Positions 12,102 through 25,835 of a stretch of 64,000 bases of DNA are shown here, one piece after another. The stretch is from positions 23,545,555 to 23,609,554 of the forward strand of contig NC_092241.1 of assembly GCF_036320965.1 (NCBI RefSeq). The letters are read 5' to 3'. The position numbers and the translations under genes were made by a program. This stretch comes from Panulirus ornatus. Lineage: Eukaryota > Arthropoda > Malacostraca > Decapoda > Palinuridae. The stretch's first letter is position 1. Every line of letters starts with the position of its first letter. A model generated the notes under the pieces. It did not search any database. It was not told the origin of the DNA and saw only the letters and a program-made list of their open reading frames with translations.

Positions 12102-13264
12102 GTGGATCAGGTGTTTGCTTTGAAGAATGTATGTGAGAAATACTTAGAAAAGCAAATGGATTTGTATGTAGCATTTATGGATCTGGAGAAGGCATATGAT
12201 AGAGTTGATAGAGATGCTCTGTGGAAGGTATTAAGAATATATGGTGTGGGAGGCAAGTTGTTAGAAGCAGTGAAAAGTTTTTATCGAAGATGTAAGGCAT
12301 GTGTACGTGTAGGAAGAGAGGAAAGTGATTGGTTCTCAGTGAATGTAGGTTTGCTGCAGGGGTGTGTGATGTCTCCATGGTTGTTTAATTTGTTTATGGA
12401 TGGGGTTGTTACGGAGGTGAATGCAAGAGTTTTGGAAAGAGGGGCAAGTATGAAGTCTGTTGGGGATGAGAGAGCTTGGGAAGTGAGTCAGTTGTTGTTC
12501 GCTGATGATACAGCGCTGGTGGCTGATTCATGTGAGAAACTGCAGAAGCTGGTGACTCAGTTTGGTAAAGTGTGTGAAAGAAGAAAGTTAAGAGTAAATG
12601 TGAATAAGAGCAAGGTTATTAGGTACAGTAGGGTTGAGGGTCAAGTAAATTGGGAGGTGAGTTTGAATGGAGAAAAACTGGAGGAAGTGAAGTGTTTTAC
12701 ATATCTGGGAGTGGATCTGGCAGCGGATGGAACCATGGAAGCGGAAGTGGATCATAGGATGGGGGAGGGGGCGAAAATCTGGGAGCCTTGAAGAATGTGT
12801 GGAAGTCGAGAACATTATCTCGGAAAGCAAATATGGGTATGTTTGAAGGAATAGTGGTTCCAACAATGTTGTATGGTTGCGAGACGTGGGCTATGGATAG
12901 AGTTGTGCGCAGGAGGATGGATGTGCTGGAAATGAGATGTTTGAGGACAATATGTGGTGTGAGGTGGTTTGATCGAGTAAGTAACGTAAGGGTAAGAGAG
13001 ATGTGTGGAAATAAAAAGAGCGTGGTTGAGAGAGCAGAAGAGGGTGTTTTGAAATGGTTCGGGCACATGTAGAGAATGAGTGAGGAAAGATTGACCAAGA
13101 GAATATATGTGTCGGAGGTGGAGGGAACGAGAAGTGGGAGACTAAATTGGAGGTGGAAAGATGGAGTGAAAAAGATTTTGTGTGATCGGGGCCTGAACAT
13201 GCAGGAGGGTGAAAGGAGGGCAAGGAATAGAGTGAATTGGAGCGATGTGGTATACCGGGGTTGA
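12102..13264 (+). pseudogene. LINE RT core and C-terminal domain, frame-broken
   Basis: Frames 12102-12791, 12788-13072 and 13076-13264. The RT core has DLEKAYDRVDRDALWK, GLLQGCVMSPWLFNLFMDG, and a catalytic FADD at 12498-12509. The C-terminal domain follows: LYGCETWAMDRVVRRRMDVLEMRC in pieces, FGHM, RLNWRWKDGVKKI and NRVNWSDVVYRG. The shift near 12780 is a lost C; the stop at 13070 changes TGG to TAG. The final TGA at 13262 is a C-to-T change in a CpG shared by the short-UTR subfamily. Confidence 0.9.
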
Positions 13265-13715
<451 letters not shown>

Positions 13716-14981
13716 AAGATGTTTTGGAAGGAGGTAAATAAAGTGCGAGAAACAAGGGAACAAATGGGAACTTCAGTGAAGGGGGCTAATGGGGAGGTGA
13801 TAACAAGTAGTAGTGATGTGAGAAGGAGATGGAGTGAGTATTTTGAAGGTTTGTTGAATGTGCTTGATGATAGAGTGGCAGATATAGGGTGTTTTGGTCG
13901 AGGTGGTGCGCAAAGTGAGAGAGGTAGGGAAAATGATTTGGTAAACATAGAAGAGGTAGTAAAAGCTTTGCGGAAGATGAAAGCCGGCAAGGCAGCGGGT
14001 TTGGATGGTATTGCAGAGGAATTTATTAAGAAAAGGGGGTGACTGTATTATTGACTGGTTGGTAAGGTTATTTAATGCATGTATGATTCATGGTGAGGTT
14101 CCTGAGGATTGGCGGAATGCTTGCATAGTGCCATTGTACAAAGGCAAAGGGGATAAGAGTGAGTGCTCAAATTACAGAGGTATAAGTTTGTTGAGTATTC
14201 CTGGTAAATTATATGGGAGGGTATTGATTGAGAGGGTGTAGGCATGTACAGAGCATAAGACTGGGGAAGAGCAGTGTGGTTTCAGAAGTGGTAGAGGATT
14301 TGTGGATCAGGTGTTTTCTTTGAAGAATGTATATGCGAAATACTTAGAAAAGCAAATGGATTTGTATGTAGCATTTATGGATCTGGAGAAGGCATATGAT
14401 AGAATTGATAGAGATGCTCTGTGGAAGGTATTAAGAATATAAGATGTAGGAGGCAAGTTGTTAGAAGCAGTGAAAAGTTTTTATCGAGGATGTAAGGCAT
14501 GTGTACATGTAGGAAGAGAGGAAAGTGATTGGTTCTCAGAGAATGTGGGTTTGCGGCTGGGGTGTGTGATGTCTCCATGGTTGTTTGATTTGTTTATGGA
14601 TGGGGTTGTTAGGAAGGTGAATGCAAGGGTTTTGGAAAGAGGGGCAAGTATGCAGTCTGTTGTGGATGAGAGAGCTTAGAAAGTGAGTCAGTTGTTGTTC
14701 GCTGATGATACAGCGCTTGTGGCTGATTCATGTGAGAAACTGCAGAAGCTAGTGACTGAGTTTGGTAAAGTGTGTGAAAGAAGAAAGTTGAGAGTAAATG
14801 CAAATAAGAGTAAGGTTATTAGGTACAGTAGGGTTAAGGGTCAAGTAATTTGGGAGGTAAGTTTGAATGTAAAAAAAACTGAAGGAAATGAAGTGTTTTA
14901 GATATCTGGGAGTAGATTTCGCAGCGGATGGAACCATGGAAGCGTAAGTGAATCATAGGGTGGGGGAGGGGGCCAAAAATT

Positions 14982-15262
14982 TTGGGAGCCTTGAAGAATG
15001 TTTGGAAGTCGAGAACATTATCTCGAAAAGCAAAAATGGGTATGTTTGAAGGAATAGTGGTTCCAACAATGTTGTATGGTTGCGAGGCGTGGGCTATGGA
15101 TAGAGTTTTGCGCAGGAGGTTGGATGTGCTGGAAATGAGATGTTTGAGGACAATATGTGGTATGAGGTGGTTTGATCGGGTAACTAATAATAGGGTAAGA
15201 GAGATGTGTGGTAAAAAAAAAACAAGTGTGGTTGAGAGAGCAGAAGAGGGTGTTTTGAAACC

Positions 15263-15320
<58 letters not shown>

Positions 15321-15560
15321 TTTCGGCAATTGGAGAGAATGAGTGAGGAAAGATTGACAAACAGGATATATGTGTCAGACGTGGAGGGAAAGAGAAGTGG
15401 GAGACCAAATTGGAGGTGGGAAGACGGAGCGAAAAAGATTTTGAGTGATCGGTGCCTAAACATGCAGGAGGGTGAAAGGCGTGCAAGGAATAGAGTGAAT
15501 TGGAACGATGTGGTATACCAGGGTCGACGTGCTGTCAATGGATTGAATCAGGGCATGTGA
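14982..15560 (+). pseudogene. LINE C-terminal domain interrupted in frame by (TA)n
   Basis: 192 codons: MLYGCEAWAMDRVLRRRLDV, MRWFDRVTN, then a YIYI stretch from the embedded TA tract, then RQLERMSEERLTNRIYVSDV and GRPNWRWEDGAKK, ending VNGLNQGM at the full-length family terminus. The TA insertion replaces the usual KWFGHM and keeps the frame. Ends with the CGA form of the codon that is TGA in short-UTR copies. Confidence 0.85.
15265..15318. repeat. (TA)n inside LINE coding sequence
   Basis: About 54 bp of TA bounded by AAACCATATA and TATATGGTTT, an inverted pair. The LINE sequence continues on both sides. Confidence 0.95.
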
Positions 15561-15982
15561 AGCGTCTCGGGTAAACCATGGAAAGTTGTGTGGGGCCTGG
15601 ATGTGGAGGGTGAGCTGTGGTTTCGGGCATTACTGCGTGACAGCTGGAGACTGAGTGTGAACGAATGGGGCCTTCGTTGTCTTTTCCTAGCGCTACCTCC
15701 CACACATCAGGGGGGAGGGGGATGTCATTCCATGTTTGGCGAGGTGGCGATGGGAATGAATAAAGGCAGACAGTGTGAATTGTGTGCATGTGTATATGTA
15801 TGTGTCTGTGTGTGTATATATATGTGTACATTGAGATGTATGGGTATGTATATTTGCGTGTGTGGACGTGTATATATATATACATGTGTTTGGGGGTGGG
15901 TTGGGCCATTTTTTTCGTCAGTTTCCTTGCGCTACCTGGCAGGAGCGGGAAACAGCGACAAAGCAGAATAAATATAATTGAA

Positions 15983-15985
<3 letters not shown>

Positions 15986-16063
<78 letters not shown>
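15986..16063. repeat. (TA)n microsatellite
   Basis: About 78 bp of TA following the LINE 3' tail. Confidence 0.97.
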
Positions 16064-16286
<223 letters not shown>

Positions 16287-16289
16287 TTA

Positions 16290-17343
16290 TTTACTTATTT
16301 TGCTTTGTCGCTGTCTCCCGCGTTTGCGAGGTAGCGCAAGGAAACAGACGAAAGAAATGGCCCAACCCACCCCCATACACAATGTACACACACACACGCC
16401 CACACAGGCATATATACATACCTATACATCTCATTGTACACATATATATACTCACACAGACACATACATATATACCCATGCACACAATTCACACTGTCTG
16501 CCCCTATTCATTCCCATCGCCACCTCGCCACACATGGAATACCATCCCTCTCCCCCCTCATGTGTGCTAGGTAGAACTTGGAAAGGACAACAAAGGCCCC
16601 ATTCGTTCACACAGTCTCCAGCTGTCACGCAATGGTGCCCGAAACCACAGCTCCCTTTCCACATCCAGGCCCCACACAACTTTCCATGGTTTACCCCAGA
16701 CGCTTCACATGCCCTGATTCAATCCACTGACAGCACGTCAACCCCGGTATACTACATCGATCCAATTCACCCTATTTCTTGCACGCCTTTCACCCTCCAT
16801 CTTTCCACCTCCAATTTGGTCTCCCACTTCTCGTTCCCTCCACCTCCGACACATATATCCTCCTGGTCTATCTTTCCTCACTCATTCTCTCCATGTGCCC
16901 AAACCATTTCAAAACACCCTCCTCTCCTCTCTCAACCACGCTCTTTTTATTTCCACACATCTCTCTTACCCTTACATTACTTACTCGATCAAACCACCTC
17001 ACACCACACATTGTCCTCAAACATCTCATTTCCAGCACATCCACCCTCCGGCGCACAACTCTATCCATAGCCCAAGCCTCGCAACCATACAACATTGTTG
17101 GAACCACTATTTCTTCAAATATACCCAATTTTGCTTTCCGAGATAATGTTCTCGACTTCCACACATTCTTCAAGGCTCCCAGAATTTTCGCCCCCTCCCC
17201 CACCCTATGATCCACTTCCGCTTCCATGGTTCCATCCGCTGCCAGCTCCACTCCCAGATATCTAAAACACTTCACTTCCTCCAGTTTTTCTCCATTCAAA
17301 CTCACCTCCCAATTGACTTGACCCTCAACCCTACTGTACCTAC
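16290..17343 (-). mobile_element. RTE-like LINE, 5'-truncated, long 3' UTR, minus strand
   Basis: The 3' end at 16300 has the tail module; the long 3' UTR reaches about 16690; coding sequence (frame 16868-17485 read leftward) covers VEGQVNWEVSLNGEKLEE to HMERMSEER. A deletion near 16797 removes the RIYVSEVEG to NMQEGERR interval boundary. The terminal codon is TGA although the UTR is the long type. The 5' end abuts an inverted copy at 17357. Confidence 0.9.
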
Positions 17344-17356
17344 TATATATATATAT

Positions 17357-17583
17357 AGTAGGGTTGAGGGTCAAGTCAATTGGGAGGTAAGTTTGAATGG
17401 AGAAAAACTGGAGGAAGTAAAGTGTTTTAGATATCTGGGAGTGGATCTGGCAGCGGATGGAACCATGGAAGCGGAAGTGACTCATAGGGTGGGGGAGGGG
17501 GCGAAAATCCTGGGAGCCTTGAAGAATGTGTGGAAGTCGAGAACATTATCTCGGAAAGCAAAAATGGGTATGTTTGAAGGAAG
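17357..17583 (+). mobile_element. LINE fragment forming a palindrome with its neighbour
   Basis: Encodes SRVEGQVNWEVSLNGEKLEE to RTLSRKAKMGMFEG. It is an almost exact inverted copy of about 17110-17343, separated by a 13-bp TA spacer. It ends abruptly at 17583, followed by a TG-rich stretch. Confidence 0.9.
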
Positions 17584-17601
17584 GAATATTCTTACTTTTT
17601 T

Positions 17602-17615
17602 CATATGTATATATA

Positions 17616-17657
<42 letters not shown>
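17602..17657. repeat. (TG)n microsatellite
   Basis: TA/TG stretch with about 36 bp of pure TG, lying between the LINE fragment and the gypsy-type ORF. Confidence 0.93.
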
Positions 17658-17663
<6 letters not shown>

Positions 17664-19051
17664 TAGGAACAGATCTCTTTACGGACCATGCCCTTGCAGG
17701 GACTGTAGATAAGTTACATGTCTTAGACGTGGACGTTGTGTTAGGCAATGACCTAGCGGGTGGGAAGATGAACCCAGTGCCGGTGTTGCCTACGGGCCCG
17801 GTGGAGTCCACGGAGGTAGTGCAGCTTGAGGAAGAGGTACCAGACCTATTTCCCGTGTGCGCAGTTACCCGGTCCATGTCCGCTACGAAAGCAAGTTGCA
17901 AGCCCCAGGAGACCGAGCGTGAGGCAGGAAAACTACAGTCACTGCCCGAGAGTGAGACCAGCGAGAAGAAGCTGTGTAATACCCTCTCCCCTGGTATAGA
18001 CTCCGTTGAAACGCAGGAAGTTAAGACTCTCCCCCCGATTGAGACCAGCGAGAGGAAGCTGTGTGATACCCTCTCTCCTGGTATAGCCTCCGTTGAGACA
18101 GAGGACTTAAAGACTCTTCATGAGAGTGAGGCCAGCGAGTGGGAGCTGTGTGATACCCTCTCCCCTGGTGTAGCCTCCGTGGAGACAAGGGACCTAAAGA
18201 CTCTGCATGCGAGTGAGACTAGCGAGAGGAAGCTGTGTGATACCCTCTCCCCTGGTGTAGACTCCGTTAAGACGGAGAAATTGAAGTCTCTCCCTATGAG
18301 TGAGTCTAGTGAGAGGGAGCTGTGTGATACCCTCTCCCCTGGTGTAGACTCCGTTGAGACTGAGAGTTTGTCTCGCTCCCATTCAAGAGAGAAGACTCTC
18401 CATGTGAATGAAATTAGTGAGGAGAAGCTGTGTGATACCTCCCATGCTGATTTCGAGTCCGAACGAGATTCAGTGGGCGAGACTGAGGATTTGTCTCGCG
18501 CCCATTCAAGAGAGAAGACTCTCCATGAGGATGAGATGAGTGAGAAGATGTGTGATACCTCCTGTGCCGGTCACGAGTCCGTACAAGAATCAGTGGATGA
18601 GACTGAGGATTTGTCTCGCACCCATTCAAGAGAGACTCAGGAACGGAGGACAATATGGCCTGACGAACGATCTCGTTTAAGAAGGTTTGAGGCGGGCGAC
18701 GAGGTGTTACTTCTACTACCGCGACCAGTTCAACCCTTGGCTGCCCGGTTTCAGGGTCTCTACACCATTATCTGGAGTGTAGGAGACTCAAATTACCTTG
18801 TCTCTATCCCCGATAGGCGCAGAGGTTGGAGATTATGCCACATCAACGTGCCTAAGCCATGTGTCAGTCGTGATCCTCCCCCTTTGGAACCGACTGTGCC
18901 AGTCTGCATCATCCAACGTCCAGCGGCAGCCGTGTGTGAGGAAGTCGACGACGTAGCTGCGAGTCTCTCGGAGACCTGGGACCCGGGCGGAGGAGTGAGA
19001 GAACTGAAGTGTTACTCGGATATGGTTGGGTACTGTAGGATGTCATTGTAA
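17658..19051 (+). CDS. Ty3/gypsy-derived ORF: protease tail, repeat linker, integrase C-terminus
   Basis: An unbroken frame of about 465 codons, fused in frame to LINE and TG sequence upstream, so its true start is unknown. Segments: (a) VDVVLGNDLAGG at about 17727-17764, the C-terminal strand of a Ty3/gypsy aspartic protease, then an acidic stretch and CAVTRSMSATKA; the catalytic DTG half is not present. (b) An acidic, Ser/Thr/Glu-rich linker of 87-bp repeats (17954-18640). (c) An integrase C-terminal domain, RFEAGDEVLLLLPRP to CHINVPKPCV (about 18682-18865), then an acidic tail to a TAA at 19049. RT, RNase H and the integrase catalytic core are absent. The absence of stops contrasts with every neighbouring element, so it may be a recent deletion derivative or a retained host gene. 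Cannot transpose alone. Confidence 0.72.
17954..18640 (+). repeat. 87-bp in-frame tandem repeat in gypsy-type ORF
   Basis: Unit starts at 17954, 18041, 18128, 18215 and 18302 (87 bp each), then at 18410 and 18533 with longer spacing. Each unit encodes about 29 residues with the core SERKLCDTLSPGVDSVET. The last units gain a LSRxHSRE segment. Each unit has a single Cys. Confidence 0.92.
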
Positions 19052-19089
19052 ATTTTGCAAAACTCGCAATCCCCTCTGATATGCTTTCT

Positions 19090-20794
19090 TCTCTTCCTAC
19101 ACGTACACATGCCTTACCTCCTCAATAAAAACTTTTCACTGCTTCTAACAACTTGCCTCCCACACCATATATTCTAAATACCTTCCACAGAGCATCTCTA
19201 TCAACTCTATCATATGCCTTCTCCAGATCCATAAATGCTACATACAAATCCATTTGTTTTTCTAAGTAATTCTCGCATACATTCTTCAAAGCAAACACCT
19301 GATCCACACATCCTCTACCACTTCTGAAACCACACTGCTCTTCCCCAATCTGATGCTCTGTACATGCCTTCACCCTCTCAATCAATACCCTCCCATATAA
19401 TTTACCAGGAATACTCAACAAACTTATACCTCTGTAATTTGAGCACTCACTCTTATCCCCTTTGCCTTTGTACAATGGCACTATGCAAGCATTCCGCCAA
19501 TCCTCAGGCACCTCACCATGAATCATACATACATTAAATAACCTTACCAACCAGTCAACAATACAGTCACCCCCTTTTTTAATGAATTCCACTGCAACGC
19601 CATCCAAACCCGCTGCTTTGCCGGCATTCATCTTCCGCAAAGCTTTTACTACCTCTTCTCTATTTACCATATCATTTTCCCTAACCCTCTCACTTTGCAC
19701 ACCACCTCGACCAAGACATCCCACATCTGCCACTCTATCATCAAACACATTCAACAGACCTTCAAAATACTCACTCCATCTCCTTCTCACATCACCACTA
19801 CTTGGTATCACCTCCCCATTAGCCCCCATCACTGAAGTTCCCATTTGCTCCCTTGTCTTACGCACTTTATTTACCTCCTTCCAAAACATCTTTTTATTCT
19901 CCCTGAAATTTAATAATACTCTCTCACCCCAACTCTCATTTGCCCTCTTTTTCACCTCTTGCACCTTTCTTTTGACCTCCTGCCTCTTTCTTTTATACCT
20001 CTCCTATTCATTTGCATTTTTTTCCTGCAAAAATCGTTCAAATGCCTCTCTCTTCTCTTTCACTAATAATCTTACTTCTTTATCCCACCACTCACTACCT
20101 TTTCTAATCAACCGACCTCCCACTCTTCTCATGCCACAAGCATCCTTTGCGCAATTCATAACTGCTTCCCTAAATACATCCCATTCCTCCCCCACTCCCC
20201 TTACCTCCTTTGTTCTCACCTTTTTCCATTCTGTACTCAGTCTCTCTGGTACTTCCTCACACAAGTCTCCTTCCCAAGCTCACTTACTCTCACCACTCTC
20301 TTCACCCCACCATTCACTCTTCTTTTCTGAAAACCCCCACAAATCTTCACCTTTGCTTCCACAAGATAATGATCAGACATCCCTCCAGTTGCACCTCTCA
20401 GCACATTAACATCCAAAAGTCTCTCTTTCGTGCGTCTCAATTAACACGTAATCCAATAACGCTCTCTGGCCATCTCTCCTACTTACATACGTATACTTAT
20501 GTATATCTCGCTTTTTAAACCAGGTATTCCCAATCATCAGTCCTTTTTCAGCACATAAATCTACAAGCTCTTCACCATTTCCATTTACAACACTGAACAC
20601 TCTATGTATACCAATTATTCCCTCAACTGCTACATTACTCACCTTTGCATTCAAATCACCCATCACTATAACCCGGTCTCGTGCATCAAAACCACTAACA
20701 CACTCATTCAGCTGCTCCCAAAACACTTGCCTCTCATGATCTTTCTTCTCATGCCCAGGTGCATATGCACCAATAATCACCCACCTCTCTCCAT

Positions 20795-20797
<3 letters not shown>
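19090..20797 (-). mobile_element. RTE-like LINE internal segment, minus strand
   Basis: Minus-strand frames 20406-20780 (endonuclease from WVIIGAYAPG through VMGDLNA), 20237-20440 (MSDHYLV), 20004-20264 and 19122-19964 (280 codons: linker, [46 protein letters not shown]). It lacks the FADD half and the 3' UTR at the left edge and is cut by TA at the right edge inside the endonuclease. Frameshifts separate the segments. Confidence 0.9.
19122..19964 (-). pseudogene. LINE linker and N-terminal RT fragment
   Basis: 280 codons open from KKRANESWGERVLLNFREN to the GKLLEAVKSFY block. Contains RT motifs up to the first catalytic region (DLEKAYDRVD) but is truncated before GLRQGCVMSP and FADD. Confidence 0.85.

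Positions 20798-20881
<84 letters not shown>
20798..20881. repeat. (TA)n microsatellite
   Basis: About 84 bp of TA at the 5' edge of the minus-strand LINE segment. Confidence 0.97.
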
Positions 20882-20884
<3 letters not shown>

Positions 20885-21090
20885 TTTTATTATTATCATA
20901 CTCAGTCTGTTTCGTACAAGGCTACTTAAAAGGGTGAGAGCAGGGAACTGGAAATCCTCCTTTCCAGTTCTACCTTTCCAAAAGAAAGAACAGACAAGGG
21001 GGCCAAGTGAAGATCTTCCCTCTCAAGCTTAGTCATCCGTTCTTGACGCTACCTCGCTTGTGCGGGTAATGGTGAATATGTATGAAAAAA
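20882..21090 (+). mobile_element. Short LINE derivative, degenerate, plus strand
   Basis: From about 20915 it follows the short element: GGAAATCCTCC, CCAAAAGAAAGAACAGA, GGGCCAAGTGAAGAT, and ends with ACGCTACCTCGCTTGTGCGG and GTATGAAAAAAATATA. The 5' palindrome is lost and divergence is higher than in the other copies. Confidence 0.75.
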
Positions 21091-21426
21091 ATATATGTAT
21101 CTATATACAAATTTTAATAGTATGTCTGTGATATCAAATTCAGTGTTGTAGATATTTCATAATCCTCTTGATAATTTTATATATAAAAAGACTCTGTAAA
21201 GAGAGCCTCTGACTTGTGTGCAAAGATTATGAAAATACCAGAAAATTGTCATAAAAGTCAGAATCTTTCATTCATAAAAGCTCATAACGTTTCTCTGCCG
21301 TAGCAAAATATTATTTTGAGAGACACGTGGCTGAAAACCAGTAACATAATTTTGTAAGGGAAACAACACCATAATTGTTCCTGCATCTGAATATTACCTC
21401 TCATGTCTGCACTATTCTTATTAAAA
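21091..21426. other. Unique AT-rich sequence
   Basis: No open frame of note and no known repeat; leads into the 27-bp array. Confidence 0.45.
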
Positions 21427-22003
21427 CTATGATTACGAGTGTATTGGTTAGCAATGTCATTACGAGTGCATTGGTTAGCAATGTCATTACGAGTGTATTG
21501 GTTAGCAATGTCATTACGAGTGTATTGGTTAGCAATGTCATTACGAGTGTATTGGTTAGCAATGTCATTACGAGTGTATTGGTTAGCAATGTCATTACGA
21601 GTGTATTGGTTAGCAATGTCATTACGAGTGTATTGGTTAGCAATGTCATTACGAGTGTATTGGTTAGCAATGTCATTACGAGTGTATTGGTTAGCAATGT
21701 CATTACGAGTGTATTGGTTAGCAATGTCATTACGAGTGTATTGGTTAGCAATGTCATTACGAGTGTATTGGTTAGCAATGTCATTACGAGTGCATTGGTT
21801 AGCAATGTCATTACGAGTGTATTGGTTAGCAATGTCATTACGAGTGCATTGGTTAGCAATGTCATTACGAGTGCATTGGTTAGCAATGTCATTACGAGTG
21901 TATTGGTTAGCAATGTCATTACGAGTGTATTGGTTAGCAATGTCATTACGAGTGTATTGGTTAGCAATGTCATTACGAGTGTATTGGTTAGCAATGTCAT
22001 TGG
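21427..22003. repeat. 27-bp minisatellite, about 21 copies
   Basis: Unit ATTACGAGTG TATTGGTTAG CAATGTC, nearly identical throughout; the only frequent variant is T or C in GTGTATT/GTGCATT. As 27 is divisible by three and the unit has no stop, frames stay open on both strands (for example MSLRVYWLA repeats). There is no other coding evidence, so these are not called genes. Confidence 0.97.
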
Positions 22004-24016
<2,013 letters not shown>

Positions 24017-24463
24017 CAACACAACATCCCAACAGGACGTTAACAGAACACCTGGTACACAACACAACATCCCAGCAGGATGTAAACAGAATACCTGGTA
24101 CACAACACAACATCCCAGCAGGATGTTAACAGAACACCTCGTACACAGCACAACATCCCAGCAGGATGTTAACAGAACACCTCGTACACAACACAACATC
24201 CCAGCAGGACGTTAACAGAACACCTGGTACACAACACAACATCCCAGCAGGATGTTAACAGAACACCTCGTACACAACACAACATCCCAGCAGGACGTTA
24301 ACAGAACACCTCGTACACAACACAACATCCCAGCAGGACGTTAACAGAACACCTGGTACACAACACAACATCCCAGCAGGATGTTAACAGAACACCTCGT
24401 ACACAACACAACATCCCAGCAGGATGTTCACAGAACACCTCGTACACAACACAACATCCCGAA
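24017..24463. repeat. 43-bp minisatellite, about 10 copies
   Basis: Period of 43 bp confirmed between successive GGTACAC boxes (24060, 24103). Each unit contains ACATCC-CAGCA-GGATGT, a perfect 6-bp stem with a 5-nt loop, and AACAGAACACCTGGTAC. Variants alternate GGATG/GGACG and CTGG/CTCG. Confidence 0.95.
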
Positions 24464-24770
24464 ACCAAATCGATAATTGTAGCATAAAGATGACATGACC
24501 TTCATACCTACAACATGTGTTTAATGTGTTTCCTGACGTACCCCCTCCCGCTACATAAAGCGTAGAAGACCGGAGCCACAGCACATCTATAAGACGACGG
24601 AAGTCCTTCAACACCACCTCACAGGAATCCCAGAGAAACTGATGCTTAGGAATTCAAAAATCAAAACCTTGAGATGAATGTTGCTATAGTGACCAACGTA
24701 TCTCTCAAGCGCTGGTGGCTGGAGACCTGAGGAGGCAAGCCAACACGCACATCAAAAGACTATGATCATC
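24464..24770. other. Unique sequence
   Basis: No gene or repeat recognised. Confidence 0.45.
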
Positions 24771-24805
24771 TACATATATATATATATATATATCATATAT
24801 ATATA

Positions 24806-25509
24806 GAGAGAGACAGGAGGTCAAGAGAAAGGTGCAAGAGGTGAAAAAAAGGGCAAATGAGAGTTGGGGTGAGAGAGTATCATTAAATTTTAGGGAGAAT
24901 AAAAAGATGTTCTGGAAGGAGGTAAATAAAGTGCGTAAGACAAGGGAGCACATGGGAACTTCAGTGAAGGGCGCAAATGGGGAGGTGATAACAAGTAGTG
25001 GTGATGTGAAAAGGAGATGGAGTGAGTATTTTGAAGGTTTGTTGAATGTGTTTGATGATAGAGTGGCAGATATAGGGTGTTTTGGTCGAGGTGGTGTGCA
25101 AAGTGAGAGGGTTAGGGAAAATGATTTGGTAAACAGAGAAGAGGTAGTGAAAGCTTTGCGGAAGATGGAGTGAAAAAGATGGAGTGAAAAAGATTGGAGG
25201 TGGAAAGATGGAGTGAAAAAGATTTTGTGTGATCGGGGCCTGAACATGCAGGAGGGTGAAAGGAGGGCAAGGAATAGAGTGAATTGGAGCGATGTGGTAT
25301 ACCGGGGTTGACGTGCTGTCAGTGGATTGAATCAAGGCATGTGAAGCGTCTGGGGTAAACCATGGAAAGCTGTATAGGTATGTATATTTGCGTGTGTGGA
25401 CGTATGTATATACATGTGTATGGGGGGGGGGGGGGGTTGGGCCATTTCTTTCGTCTGTTTCCTTGCGCTACCTCGCAAACGCGGGAGACAGCGACAAAGT
25501 ATAAGAAAA

Positions 25510-25517
<8 letters not shown>
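24806..25517 (+). mobile_element. Internally deleted RTE-like LINE, plus strand
   Basis: Left part (24806-25168) encodes RQEVKRKVQEVKKRANESW to VVKALRKME. It then jumps to the C-terminal KDGVKKI block (from about 25170) and a short-type 3' UTR with oligo-A. At the junction ATGGAGTGAAAAAG occurs three times in about 50 bp (25165-25220). About 1.9 kb including the RT is missing. The frame closes at the junction, so no protein is made. Confidence 0.9.

Positions 25518-25584
<67 letters not shown>
25518..25584. repeat. (TA)n microsatellite
   Basis: About 67 bp of TA between the LINE A-tail and a short LINE derivative. Confidence 0.97.
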
Positions 25585-25588
<4 letters not shown>

Positions 25589-25688
25589 CCCTGGGGATAG
25601 GGGGGAGAGAATACTTCCCACGTATTCCCTGCGTGTCGTAGAAGGCGACTAAAAGGGAAGGGAGCGGGGGGCTGGAAATCCTCCCCTC

Positions 25689-25729
<41 letters not shown>

Positions 25730-25835
25730 CCAAAGGAAGGAACAGAGGAGGGGGCCGGGTGAGGATGTTCCCTCAAAGGCCCAGTCCTCTGTTCTTGGCG
25801 CTACCTCGCTATCGCGGGAAATGGTGAATAGTATG

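Larger units (their letters stand above)
13716..15985 (+). mobile_element. RTE-like LINE, 5'-truncated, long 3' UTR, plus strand
   Basis: Begins at the codons for [18 protein letters not shown] directly after TA and runs through RT (frames 13719-14042, 14005-14241, 14458-14679, 14683-14901) and the C-terminal domain (14982-15560) into a long 3' UTR (15561-15985). Several stops and shifts break it, including TAA at 14440. The FADD box is intact near 14698. A TA tract is inserted inside the C-terminal coding part at 15265-15318. The long UTR holds two copies of the GCGCTACCT module. Confidence 0.92.

Noticed and set aside
24017..24463. 43-bp array as a CRISPR-like array
   Set aside because: Units are contiguous without unique spacers, and the genome is eukaryotic; it is an ordinary minisatellite.
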